Part shown: piece by piece, positions 6,241-12,814 of the stretch
Numbering within the stretch: the first letter of the stretch is position 1
How the letters are laid out: each line of letters starts with the position of its first letter
DNA from: Acidovorax sp.
GTDB lineage: Bacteria > Pseudomonadota > Gammaproteobacteria > Burkholderiales > Burkholderiaceae_C
Length of the DNA: 18,410 bases
NCBI GenBank assembly: GCA_030150585.1
Contig: JASLFM010000215.1
Coordinates: 1-18,410, forward strand
Direction: 5' to 3'
The notes under the pieces: generated by a model
Database searches by the model: none
What the model was told of the DNA's origin: nothing
The model's input: the letters and a program-made list of their open reading frames with translations, nothing else
Made by a program: the position numbers and the translations under genes

Positions 6241-7308
6241 ATGACCGCCAGCGCGCCGGCATCCCCCTCTTTCCAGATCACCGTGCAACCCAGCGGCCGC
6301 ACGTTCAACGCCCATTCCGGCGAGGCCATTCTCGCCGCCGCCATCCAAAGCGGCATCGGCCTGCCCTACGGCTGCAAGGACGGTGCCTGTGGCTCGTGCA
6401 AATGCAAGAAGCTCAGCGGTACGGTGGTCCACGGCGAGCACCAGTCCAAGGCGCTGAGCGCCGAAGAGGAGGCCGCCGGCTTCGTGCTGACCTGCTGCGC
6501 GCGCCCGCAGTCCGACGTGGTGCTCGAATCGCGCCAGGTCACCGACGAGAGCGCCTACCCCGTCAAGAAGCTGCCCGTGCGGGTCTCCACGCTCGAGCGG
6601 AAATCGCACGACGTGATGCAGGTGCGCCTGCAATTGCCTGCGGCCGACACGTTCCGCTACCACGCGGGTCAGTACATCGAGTTCATCCTGCGCGACGGGG
6701 CGCGCCGCGCCTATTCGATGGCCAACGCGCCCCATACCCAGGAGGCTGCGCCGGGCGTGGAACTGCACATCCGCCACATGCCCGGCGGCAAGTTTACCGA
6801 CCACGTGTTCAGCGCCATGAAGGAAAAGGAAATCCTGCGCGTCGAAGGCCCCTTCGGCAGCTTCTTCCTGCGCGAGGACTCGGACAAGCCCATCGTGCTG
6901 CTGGCCTCGGGCACGGGCTTCGCACCCATCAAGGCGCTGCTGGAGCACATGCGGCACAAGGGCATCACGCGCCCCACCACGCTCTACTGGGGCGGCCGCC
7001 GCCCAGGCGACCTCTACATGGCCGACTGGGTGCAGTCGCTGCTCACCGAGATGCCGCAGCTGCGCTACGTGCCCGTGGTGTCCGACGCGCTGCCCGAGGA
7101 CGGCTGGACGGGCCGCACGGGCTTCGTGCACCAGGCCGTGCTCGACGATTTCGACGACCTTTCAGGCTACCAGGTCTATGCTTGCGGCGCCCCCATCGTG
7201 GTCGACTCGGCCCGTGCAAGCTACTCGGCCCAGCGCGGCTTGCCGCCCGAGGAGTTCTACGCCGACTCGTTCACCTCCGAAGCCGACAAGCATGGGCCAA
7301 CCCCCTGA
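6241..7308 (+). CDS. 2Fe-2S / FAD / NAD(P) oxidoreductase (CDP-6-deoxy-delta-3,4-glucoseen reductase-like)
   Basis: Encodes 355 residues with three domains in order. The N-terminal plant-type ferredoxin domain has C45, C50, C53 (CKDGACGSCKC) and a fourth ligand at C85 in LTCC. The FAD-binding domain has RRAYSMANAP, the RxYS flavin motif. The NAD-binding domain has VLLASGTGFAPIKALLEHM and ends in the usual YACGAP and EFYADSF. Such proteins pass electrons from NAD(P)H through FAD to an iron-sulfur centre and on to a partner enzyme. In Burkholderiales they are often annotated as CDP-glucoseen reductase without evidence of that pathway. The ATG at 6241 follows AAGGA (6226-6230) by 10 nt; upstream in-frame starts are rejected. 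No deoxysugar or oxygenase partner gene is adjacent, so the acceptor is unknown. Confidence 0.93.
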   Translation: MTASAPASPSFQITVQPSGRTFNAHSGEAILAAAIQSGIGLPYGCKDGACGSCKCKKLSGTVVHGEHQSKALSAEEEAAGFVLTCCARPQSDVVLESRQVTDESAYPVKKLPVRVSTLERKSHDVMQVRLQLPAADTFRYHAGQYIEFILRDGARRAYSMANAPHTQEAAPGVELHIRHMPGGKFTDHVFSAMKEKEILRVEGPFGSFFLREDSDKPIVLLASGTGFAPIKALLEHMRHKGITRPTTLYWGGRRPGDLYMADWVQSLLTEMPQLRYVPVVSDALPEDGWTGRTGFVHQAVLDDFDDLSGYQVYACGAPIVVDSARASYSAQRGLPPEEFYADSFTSEADKHGPTP

Positions 7309-7357
7309 GCGGCTACGCCGGCATGACGCACCCGTTTTCCTCCCTGCCCCCATCACC

Positions 7358-8326
7358 ATGAACCGCAGAAACCTTCTTCTTTCGGCCGCCTGTGCGGCAG
7401 CCATTGCCTCGCCCCTCGCCCATGCAGAGGATGCGCCCATCCGGCTGATCGTGCCCTACGCCCCCGGCGGTCCCATCGACGTCACGGCGCGCGCGCTGGC
7501 CGAGCGCGTGCGCGACACGCTGGGCACGGTGATCATCGACAACAAGGCCGGGGCGGGCGGCAACATCGGTGCCGACGCCATCGCCAAGGCAGCGCCGGAC
7601 GGGCTCACCATCGGCATCTCGGCCACCGCCACGCATGCCGTGAACCCCTGGCTCTACAGCCGCATGCCCTACGACGCGGCCAAGGACTTCGCTGCCATCA
7701 CGCAAATGGTGCGCGTGCCCAACGTGCTGGTCATCAACGCCGCCAAGGCCGAGCAGCTCAAAATCCACAACGTGGCGGACCTGATCGCCTACGCCAAGGC
7801 CAACCCCGCCAAGCTCAACTACGGCAGCGGCGGCAACGGCAGCGCGGGCCACCTCGCCGGCGAGATGTTCAAGCAGAAGGCCGGCATCTTTGCGCTGCAC
7901 ATCCCCTACCGCGGCGCCAACCCCGCGCAGCTCGCGCTGCTGGCCGGCGAGGTGGACTTCAACATCGACAACCTGGCGGCGGCCGCACCCAACATCCGCG
8001 CGGGCAAGCTCAAGGCGCTGGCGGTGACCTCGCTGCAGGCCAGCCCCATGCTGCCCGGCGTGCCACCGCTGTCGGACACGTTCAAGGGCTTCTCGATCGA
8101 CACCTGGTGGGGCCTGGTGGCGCCCGCAGGCACGCCCAAGCCCGTGATCGCCAAGCTCAACAAGGCCTTCACCGACGCGCTCAAAACCCCCGAGACCAAG
8201 ACCCGCTTCGCGGCGCTGCTGGCCGAGCCCGTGCCCACCACGTCCGAGCAGTTCGAGGCCTTCATGGCGAGCGAGCGCGCCAAGTACCGCGAGGTGGTGA
8301 AGGCCTCTGGCGCGAAGGTGGATTGA
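7358..8326 (+). CDS. Bug/TctC family tripartite tricarboxylate transporter substrate-binding protein
   Basis: Encodes 322 residues from the ATG at 7358, chosen because a clean signal peptide starts there (MNRRNLLLSAACAAA, cleavage after AHA at residue 23). An in-frame ATG at 7322 would add 12 residues and spoil the signal; neither has a good ribosome binding site. The mature protein opens with PIRLIVPYAPGGPIDVTARA and contains NKAGAGGNIGAD, AAPDGLTIG, HIPYRGANPAQ and LPGVPPLSD, all typical of periplasmic Bug receptors for organic acids. Its membrane partners TctA/TctB are absent. It is clearly diverged from the first Bug protein at 1422-2390 and lies 49 nt after the reductase gene, possibly sharing its message. 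Its stop is 1 nt from the stop of the convergent deacetylase. Confidence 0.93.
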   Translation: MNRRNLLLSAACAAAIASPLAHAEDAPIRLIVPYAPGGPIDVTARALAERVRDTLGTVIIDNKAGAGGNIGADAIAKAAPDGLTIGISATATHAVNPWLYSRMPYDAAKDFAAITQMVRVPNVLVINAAKAEQLKIHNVADLIAYAKANPAKLNYGSGGNGSAGHLAGEMFKQKAGIFALHIPYRGANPAQLALLAGEVDFNIDNLAAAAPNIRAGKLKALAVTSLQASPMLPGVPPLSDTFKGFSIDTWWGLVAPAGTPKPVIAKLNKAFTDALKTPETKTRFAALLAEPVPTTSEQFEAFMASERAKYREVVKASGAKVD

Positions 8327-8327
8327 G

Positions 8328-9185
8328 CTAACGGGCCAGGATCTGGCCCATGGTCTGCAGGCGCACCTGCGCGCCCTGCAGCAGCGCGTCGAAGTCCGGC
8401 GCGCCGATCACCGCGAACTCGTCCTGCCGCGCGCCCGCGAGCACGTCGGGCGCCTGCGTGGGCAGGCCCACATGGCACATCAGCAGGTCGCCGTCGCGCG
8501 CGGCATGCAGCCAGCGCTGGAGCCGCTCGCGGTACTGCTCCGCACTCCCCGTGAAGTCATAGACGCCCAGTAGGCGCGCGTTCTGGCGCAGGCCTTGGCG
8601 CCGCGCGAGCGCCGACAGCGCTCTGGCCCCCAGGAAGGCGATCACGCGGCTCTTGAAATCCGTGCGCGCATCGGCATGCGCCGCACGCTGCGGGCTGTGC
8701 GTAGCGCGCAGCCACGGCCCGCCCGCGGGATAGCGGCGCGCCAGTTCCTGCAGCAGCAGCGTGCGCACCATGGGCAGCTGGTGCACGTGCTGGTGGCCGT
8801 CCACATAGGCTGGCGCGCGGCCCATGGCCTGCTCGAAGGCATCGAGTTGCGCGCCGATCTCGGTGCGAAGGGCCGCCGCATCGAGCCGGCGCAGGTAGGC
8901 CTGCGCGATCAGGCGCCCCAGGGGCGTGCGCAGCGCGGGCTGCAGCGGGCATTCGGTCAGGTCCAGGTGCAGCCCCACCTCCACGCGCTGCGGGTCGAGC
9001 GCGCGCAGCGCCGGGGCACCCTCGCCCCAGGCAGGCCCCCCCACCATGGCGGACACGGCCTGCACGCGCCCCAGGTGCGCCAGAGCGAACACGGCCTCGT
9101 TGATGCCCGCGTGCAGGCCGAAATCGTCCACGCAAATGCCGATGCGGCGCCAATCGTTGCTGTTATGCTGCGGCGCCTCATGCAT
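8328..9185 (-). CDS. YdjC/ChbG/HpnK-family carbohydrate deacetylase (NaxD/LgmC-like)
   Basis: Encodes 285 residues. The YdjC fold is a metal-dependent deacetylase of N-acetylated sugars. IGICVDDFGLHAGINEAV (15-32) carries the Asp-Asp pair of the metal site, VGLHLDLTE (70-78) the first metal histidine, and DGHQHVHQLP (129-138) the second histidine motif. The C-terminal MCHVGLP also fits the family. NaxD of Francisella and its Bordetella orthologue deacetylate undecaprenyl-phosphate-bound N-acetylhexosamine for lipid A modification. The GT2 and ArnT-like genes next door make this role more likely than chitooligosaccharide or hopanoid functions. The ATG at 9185-9183 lies inside the palindrome ATGCAT, which also holds a possible start of the divergent gtrA-like gene. 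Family firm; pathway inferred from context. Confidence 0.88.
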   Translation of the reverse strand: MHEAPQHNSNDWRRIGICVDDFGLHAGINEAVFALAHLGRVQAVSAMVGGPAWGEGAPALRALDPQRVEVGLHLDLTECPLQPALRTPLGRLIAQAYLRRLDAAALRTEIGAQLDAFEQAMGRAPAYVDGHQHVHQLPMVRTLLLQELARRYPAGGPWLRATHSPQRAAHADARTDFKSRVIAFLGARALSALARRQGLRQNARLLGVYDFTGSAEQYRERLQRWLHAARDGDLLMCHVGLPTQAPDVLAGARQDEFAVIGAPDFDALLQGAQVRLQTMGQILAR

Positions 9186-9608
9186 CGCTCTCGTATCCCC
9201 TTCCCGCGCCGTTCCCTGCGGCAGCACGGCCGCATCGGCTGGTTCATCGTGGTGGGCTGCGCCGCGGCCGCCGTGCACTGGTGCGTGGCCACGTCGCTCG
9301 TCGCCCTCGCCGGCTGGCAGCCCCTGCTGGCCAACGTGGCCGGCTGGCTCGTGGCGCTGGGCGTCTCGTTCACCGGCCACCACCGGCTCAGCTTTCGCGG
9401 GCACGGCAGTTCCCTCGGCCGCGCGGGGCTGCGCTTCTTCGCGATCTCGGCCGGAGGCTTCCTCGTCAACGAGACGGCCTACGCCCTGCTGCTGCGCTGG
9501 ACCAGCGCCCGCTACGACGTGCTGCTGGCCATCGTGCTGATCGGCGTGGCCGGAGCTACTTACCTGCTGAGTCGGCATTGGGCCTTTCTGAACAGTTCAG
9601 CGCCGTAG
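9180..9608 (+). CDS. GtrA family membrane protein (putative polyprenyl-phosphate-sugar flippase)
   Basis: Encodes 142 residues from ATG 9180, or 147 from ATG 9165; neither has a clear Shine-Dalgarno. Four hydrophobic segments are visible: IGWFIVVGCAAAAVHWCVA, LLANVAGWLVALGVSFTG, FFAISAGGFLVNETAYALLL and VLLAIVLIGVAGATYLLS. The motif TGHHRLSF after the second and SRHWAFL after the fourth are typical of GtrA proteins, which are thought to flip lipid-linked sugars across the inner membrane. The gene is on the strand opposite to its neighbours: its start overlaps the deacetylase start, and its last 53 nt overlap the 3' end of the ArnT-like gene. This suggests it provides the flipping step for the sugar carrier made by the GT2 enzyme. 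Confidence 0.88.
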   Translation: MHRSRIPFPRRSLRQHGRIGWFIVVGCAAAAVHWCVATSLVALAGWQPLLANVAGWLVALGVSFTGHHRLSFRGHGSSLGRAGLRFFAISAGGFLVNETAYALLLRWTSARYDVLLAIVLIGVAGATYLLSRHWAFLNSSAP

Positions 9609-11133
9609 ATTGCGCGTCCTGGCGCGCATCGACGCGCCAGAGGGTTTCGCCGTGGTCCGTGTACACGGCCTCGGCCTGCGCGAGAAACGCGAAGCGCTTG
9701 CGCAGGTAGTCGGAGCCGACCACCCAGCCCACGCCGCCGCGGCACAACGCCGCGGGCAGGGCCTCGGGCGTCAGAAGCAGGCGCTGCGCGAGCGGGGGGT
9801 CGAACGCGCCGGCATCGGCCACTTCCTTGCGCCAATTGTCGCGCCGCGTAATCTCAGGGTCGTTCCAATCGTCCACCATGAACATGGGCTCCCGCAGGCG
9901 CGCATAGAAAGGCACGTCATACAGGTAGTCCTTGAACATGTACACCGGCTGCCAGGGCTGGTGCTGTGCGCGCAGCGCCAAGCCCAGGCCGCGCGTGGAG
10001 TGGCGCTGGTCCACCGTGAGTCCGATCACCACTGCCAGGCCCAGCAGCACGCTGCAGGCCAGCGTGGCCCGCCACCAGCGCCGGCGCGCAGGCGACTCGT
10101 CCGCGACCACGCTCGCGTCGGCGATCAGCCAGGCCAACGGCGGCACGGCCGGCAGGATGTAGCCCAGCAGCTTGGACTGCGGCAGCGAGAAGAACAGCAG
10201 TACGCAACCTGCCGCCAGCGCCATGAGCAGGCGCACCGCGCCGCGCGGGGCCTCCGCCGTGAAGTAGCCGCGCGCAAACACGCCCCGCGCCCACAGGATG
10301 CTGGGCAGGCTGCACACCGCAACCACCACGGGGTAGAACCACAGCGGCTGCACGTTGTTGAACCCGCCCGCCGCGAAGCGCTGAAAGTGCTGCACCACGA
10401 AGAAGTAGTGTAAGAAGCCGTCGAAGCGCTGCTGCATGGCCGCGAACCAGGGCGCAGCCACCAGAAGGAACAACGCCAGCCCGGGCACCGACAGCAGCGC
10501 CACCACGGTGCGCCAGCGCCAGCGCAGCACCAGCCACAGGCCCACGATCATGGAAGGAATCACGAAGCCGATTAGCCCCTTGGCCAGAACGCCCAGCGCC
10601 GCCAGGCCATAGGCCAGCCACAGCGCGCGGCGGTACGGCTGCCCCTGCTCGAAACACAGCGCCGCATGCGCGAGCGCGAGCACCGTGGCCGTGATGCAGC
10701 CTGCGACGAGCATGTCGAGGTTGGCGAACTGCCCGCCGATGAAGAACAGCGGCTGCACCAGCAGCACCGCGAGTACGCGGCGCGCCAGCGCCGGGCCGCC
10801 CCAGCGCCGCGTGAACAGGTACAGCGACAGCGCGCCCAAGGTGGCGCCCGTGATCGAGGCGGCGCGCGCCGCGATCTCGGTGAGCCCCGCCACCGACAGC
10901 GCAGCGCCCGTGATCCAGTAGAACAGCGGCGGCTTGTGGAAGAACGGCAGGCCGTCGAGCGTAGGGGTGAGCCAGTCGCCCGAGCGCAGCATCTCCCACG
11001 CCACCGTGGCGTAGCGGCCCTCGTCGGGCAGCATCAGGGGACGCATCCAGGCCGTGGCGGCCAGCCAAGCAACAATGAGCGCCAGCACGGCCAGGCCGTC
11101 GCGCCAGGCCGATCGGGGGGCTGCATGGTTCAT
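9556..11133 (-). CDS. ArnT-like lipid A glycosyltransferase (GT39/GT83 family)
   Basis: Encodes 525 residues, close to the usual ArnT length. An N-terminal transmembrane helix (LAVLALIVAWLAATAW) leads into the first periplasmic loop with LMLPDEGRYATVAWEML, where D37 is the expected catalytic aspartate, then FFHKPPLFYW, the conserved lysine loop. About a dozen hydrophobic segments follow, and the C-terminal 120 residues are soluble. ArnT enzymes move an amino sugar from undecaprenyl phosphate onto lipid A phosphates at the periplasmic face, lowering negative charge and giving resistance to cationic peptides. The start ATG overlaps the upstream GT2 stop as ATGA, implying translational coupling. 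The 3' end overlaps the convergent gtrA-like gene by 53 nt. Because no aminoarabinose genes (arnA, arnB, arnD) are visible, a hexosamine donor as in FlmK/LgmB is the more likely substrate. Confidence 0.92.
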   Translation of the reverse strand: MNHAAPRSAWRDGLAVLALIVAWLAATAWMRPLMLPDEGRYATVAWEMLRSGDWLTPTLDGLPFFHKPPLFYWITGAALSVAGLTEIAARAASITGATLGALSLYLFTRRWGGPALARRVLAVLLVQPLFFIGGQFANLDMLVAGCITATVLALAHAALCFEQGQPYRRALWLAYGLAALGVLAKGLIGFVIPSMIVGLWLVLRWRWRTVVALLSVPGLALFLLVAAPWFAAMQQRFDGFLHYFFVVQHFQRFAAGGFNNVQPLWFYPVVVAVCSLPSILWARGVFARGYFTAEAPRGAVRLLMALAAGCVLLFFSLPQSKLLGYILPAVPPLAWLIADASVVADESPARRRWWRATLACSVLLGLAVVIGLTVDQRHSTRGLGLALRAQHQPWQPVYMFKDYLYDVPFYARLREPMFMVDDWNDPEITRRDNWRKEVADAGAFDPPLAQRLLLTPEALPAALCRGGVGWVVGSDYLRKRFAFLAQAEAVYTDHGETLWRVDARQDAQSTALNCSERPNADSAGK

Positions 11134-12167
11134 GGCTTCTCCCGCAGGCCCTGGCCGAGTTCGCGCTTGACCACGTAGAGTGGCCGGCGCTTGACCTCTT
11201 CGTAGATGCGGCCCACGTATTCGCCCACCACGCCCAGCGACACGAGCTGGATGCCCACGAACAACATCAGGCTCACGACGATGGTGGTCCAGCCGCTCAC
11301 GTCATGCCCGTACAGCAGGTAGACCAGGGTGAGGTAGGCGCCGTAGCCGAACGCCGCCAGCGCCAGCACGAACCCCAGCGCGATCACTGCGCGCAGCGGC
11401 CACACGGTGAACGCCGTGAGGCCGTCGAGCGCCAGCCGCACGAGCCGCAGCTTGTTGAAATGGCTGCTGCCATGGGCGCGCTCATCGGGCAGGTAGGGCA
11501 CGGCCACGGCCTCGAAGCCGACCCAGGCATAAAGCCCCTTCATGAAGCGGTTGCGCTCGGGCAGCGCCAGCAGCGCCTGCACCACCCGCTGGTCCATGAG
11601 CCGGAAGTCGCCGGCACCCGGTGGTACCTGGAAGCGGTCGCCGCCGTTGATCAGGCCGTAGAACCAGCCCGTGCCCACGCGCTTGAAAACGGTTTCGGCC
11701 TCGCGGTGCTCGCGCACGGCGTAGACCACGTCAGCACCCGCGCGCCAGTGGCGCACGAAGGTGTCGAGCAATGCCGGCGGGTGCTGCAGGTCGGAGTCCA
11801 TCAGCACCACGGCCTCGCCCGCGGCCACCTGCAGGCCCGCGGTGAGCGCGGCCTCCTTGCCGAAGTTGCGCGACAGCTGCAGCGCGCGCACGCCGGGCTG
11901 CTTCGCCCACCGGGCCATGCGCTCGGCGGTCGCATCGGTGCTGCCGTCGTCCACCAGCACGATCTCCCACCGGGGCGCAAGGTCCGCGAGCTTTGCACTC
12001 AGCAACGGCAGCAGGCGCTCCAGGTTCTCGGCCTCGTTGTAGCAGGGCACGACGCACGAGATCGACTGCAGCACGCGCAGCCCGGCCCCCGCGCCAGTCA
12101 CCCCCTCGCCAGCGGCGGTGCCGCCCGGCGGTGGCGTCGTCTCCGGGGGAAACGGCAAGTGATTCAC
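11130..12167 (-). CDS. GT2 polyprenyl-phosphate glycosyltransferase (ArnC/GtrB/FlmF2-like)
   Basis: Encodes 345 residues from a GTG start at 12167, chosen because GGGAG (12178-12174) lies 6 nt upstream; a longer frame begins at 12203 without such support. About 30 proline/glycine-rich residues precede the GT-A domain, longer than usual. Catalytic landmarks: SCVVPCYNEAENL (37-49), VLVDDGSTDAT with D73-D74, SRNFGKEAAL, and the metal-binding DSD at 124-126 in MDSDLQHPP. Two C-terminal transmembrane helices (VIALGFVLALAAFGYGAYL and VVSLMLFVGIQLVSLGVVG) anchor it in the inner membrane, ending in EYVGRIYEEVKRRPLYVV, as in ArnC/GtrB/DPM1-like enzymes. These transfer a sugar from a nucleotide to undecaprenyl phosphate. 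It overlaps the ArnT-like start by ATGA. A tandem CTTAAA box lies 55 nt upstream. Confidence 0.92.
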   Translation of the reverse strand: MNHLPFPPETTPPPGGTAAGEGVTGAGAGLRVLQSISCVVPCYNEAENLERLLPLLSAKLADLAPRWEIVLVDDGSTDATAERMARWAKQPGVRALQLSRNFGKEAALTAGLQVAAGEAVVLMDSDLQHPPALLDTFVRHWRAGADVVYAVREHREAETVFKRVGTGWFYGLINGGDRFQVPPGAGDFRLMDQRVVQALLALPERNRFMKGLYAWVGFEAVAVPYLPDERAHGSSHFNKLRLVRLALDGLTAFTVWPLRAVIALGFVLALAAFGYGAYLTLVYLLYGHDVSGWTTIVVSLMLFVGIQLVSLGVVGEYVGRIYEEVKRRPLYVVKRELGQGLREKP

Positions 12168-12192
12168 ATAACACTCCCAGCCCGCGAAAACC

Positions 12193-12213
12193 GGGCAGCG
12201 CAAAAGTCTGCCC
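12193..12213 (-). promoter_or_regulatory. Small hairpin in GT2 leader
   Basis: GGGCAG (12193-12198) and CTGCCC (12208-12213) form a 6-bp stem with a 9-nt loop in the likely 5' leader, ending 15 nt before GGGAG of the GT2 gene. No uridine tract follows. It may be a leader structure or chance in GC-rich sequence. Confidence 0.25.
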
Positions 12214-12221
12214 CACGGGCC

Positions 12222-12238
12222 CTTAAAACGAACTTAAA
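12222..12238 (-). promoter_or_regulatory. PmrA/BasR-like response-regulator box
   Basis: Plus strand CTTAAA (12222-12227), ACGAA, CTTAAA (12233-12238): two identical hexamers with an 11-bp period. On the minus strand it reads TTTAAG-N5-TTTAAG. Both match the published PmrA/BasR consensus HTTAAD-N5-HTTAAD, which controls arn and other lipid A modification genes in enterics and Acinetobacter. It lies in the only AT-rich stretch of the neighbourhood, 55 nt upstream of the GT2-ArnT operon start. The regulator gene is not in the window; binding is inferred. Confidence 0.55.
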
Positions 12239-12268
12239 AATGTAACAACCGCGTGTGAATCGTGTAAA
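12239..12268 (-). promoter_or_regulatory. Candidate sigma-70 promoter for GT2-ArnT operon
   Basis: On the minus strand TTTACA (12268-12263) and TACATT (12244-12239), separated by 18 bp, match -35 (5/6) and -10 (4/6). The PmrA-like box would then lie around the transcription start, favouring repression. Alternatively the box acts as an activator site for a promoter starting further downstream. Just upstream, TTCACA also stands 11 bp from TTTACA, a second possible tandem repeat. Confidence 0.35.
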
Positions 12269-12322
12269 TACTTTGTGAAGTGTAGCGCTGGAGCGTCAGT
12301 GCACACGCCCCTGCGCGCACCA

Positions 12323-12799
12323 TCACACCCAGTCGTCGGGCGCTGCAATGCGCTCGACGCGCTGCGCGGCCACTGCCTGCAGCTGCGCGGGGGAGGCCCA
12401 GCCCGGCCGCAACTCGGCCATCGGCAGCAGCACGAAGGCGCGCTCGGTCATGCGCGGATGGGGCACGGTGAGCGTGGAGGTCGCGATGCGCTGGTCGCCC
12501 CACAACAGTACATCGAGGTCGAGCGTGCGCGGCGCATTGCGCCAGGGGCGCTCGCGGCCGGCTGCGTGCTCGATGGCCTGCAGTCCTTCAAGCAGCGCCT
12601 GGGGCGCGAGCCCGGTGGACAGCTCGGCCACGGCATTCAAGTAGTCGGGGCCCGAGGAGTCCACCGGCGCCGTGCGGTAAAGCGACGACACGCGCCGCAC
12701 CTGGGTGCCTTCAAGGCGCCCCATCGCACGGACCGCGTCCGCCAGGGCCGCGCGCGCGTCGCCCAGGTTGGCCCCCAGTCCGATCCAGGCCGCCGTCAT
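12323..12799 (-). CDS. folK: 2-amino-4-hydroxy-6-hydroxymethyldihydropteridine pyrophosphokinase (HPPK)
   Basis: Encodes 158 residues, the standard size for HPPK, which transfers pyrophosphate from ATP to 6-hydroxymethyl-dihydropterin in folate synthesis. AWIGLGANLGD is the N-terminal strand and loop, SSLYRTAPVDSSGPDYLNAV carries the YRTAP and GPDYLN pterin/ATP-binding segments, and RTLDLDVLLWGD is the HPPK signature with the two metal-binding aspartates. VPHPRMTERAFVLLPMAEL closes the fold. It is the last gene of the hda-HAD-pcnB-folK operon, 15 nt after the pcnB stop. The pcnB-folK pairing is common in proteobacteria. No terminator is obvious downstream, so some read-through into the GT2 gene is possible. 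Confidence 0.95.
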   Translation of the reverse strand: MTAAWIGLGANLGDARAALADAVRAMGRLEGTQVRRVSSLYRTAPVDSSGPDYLNAVAELSTGLAPQALLEGLQAIEHAAGRERPWRNAPRTLDLDVLLWGDQRIATSTLTVPHPRMTERAFVLLPMAELRPGWASPAQLQAVAAQRVERIAAPDDWV

Positions 12800-12814
12800 G
12801 CCCTGCCGTTCCCG

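Noticed and set aside
8328..9185. Hopanoid biosynthesis protein HpnK
   Set aside because: The family name is shared, but no squalene-hopene cyclase or other hpn gene is nearby; the glycosyltransferase context favours a lipid-linked sugar deacetylase.
9556..12167. Standard aminoarabinose (arn) operon
   Set aside because: Only ArnT- and ArnC-like members are present; ArnA, ArnB, ArnD, ArnE and ArnF are absent, so an L-Ara4N pathway is not supported here.
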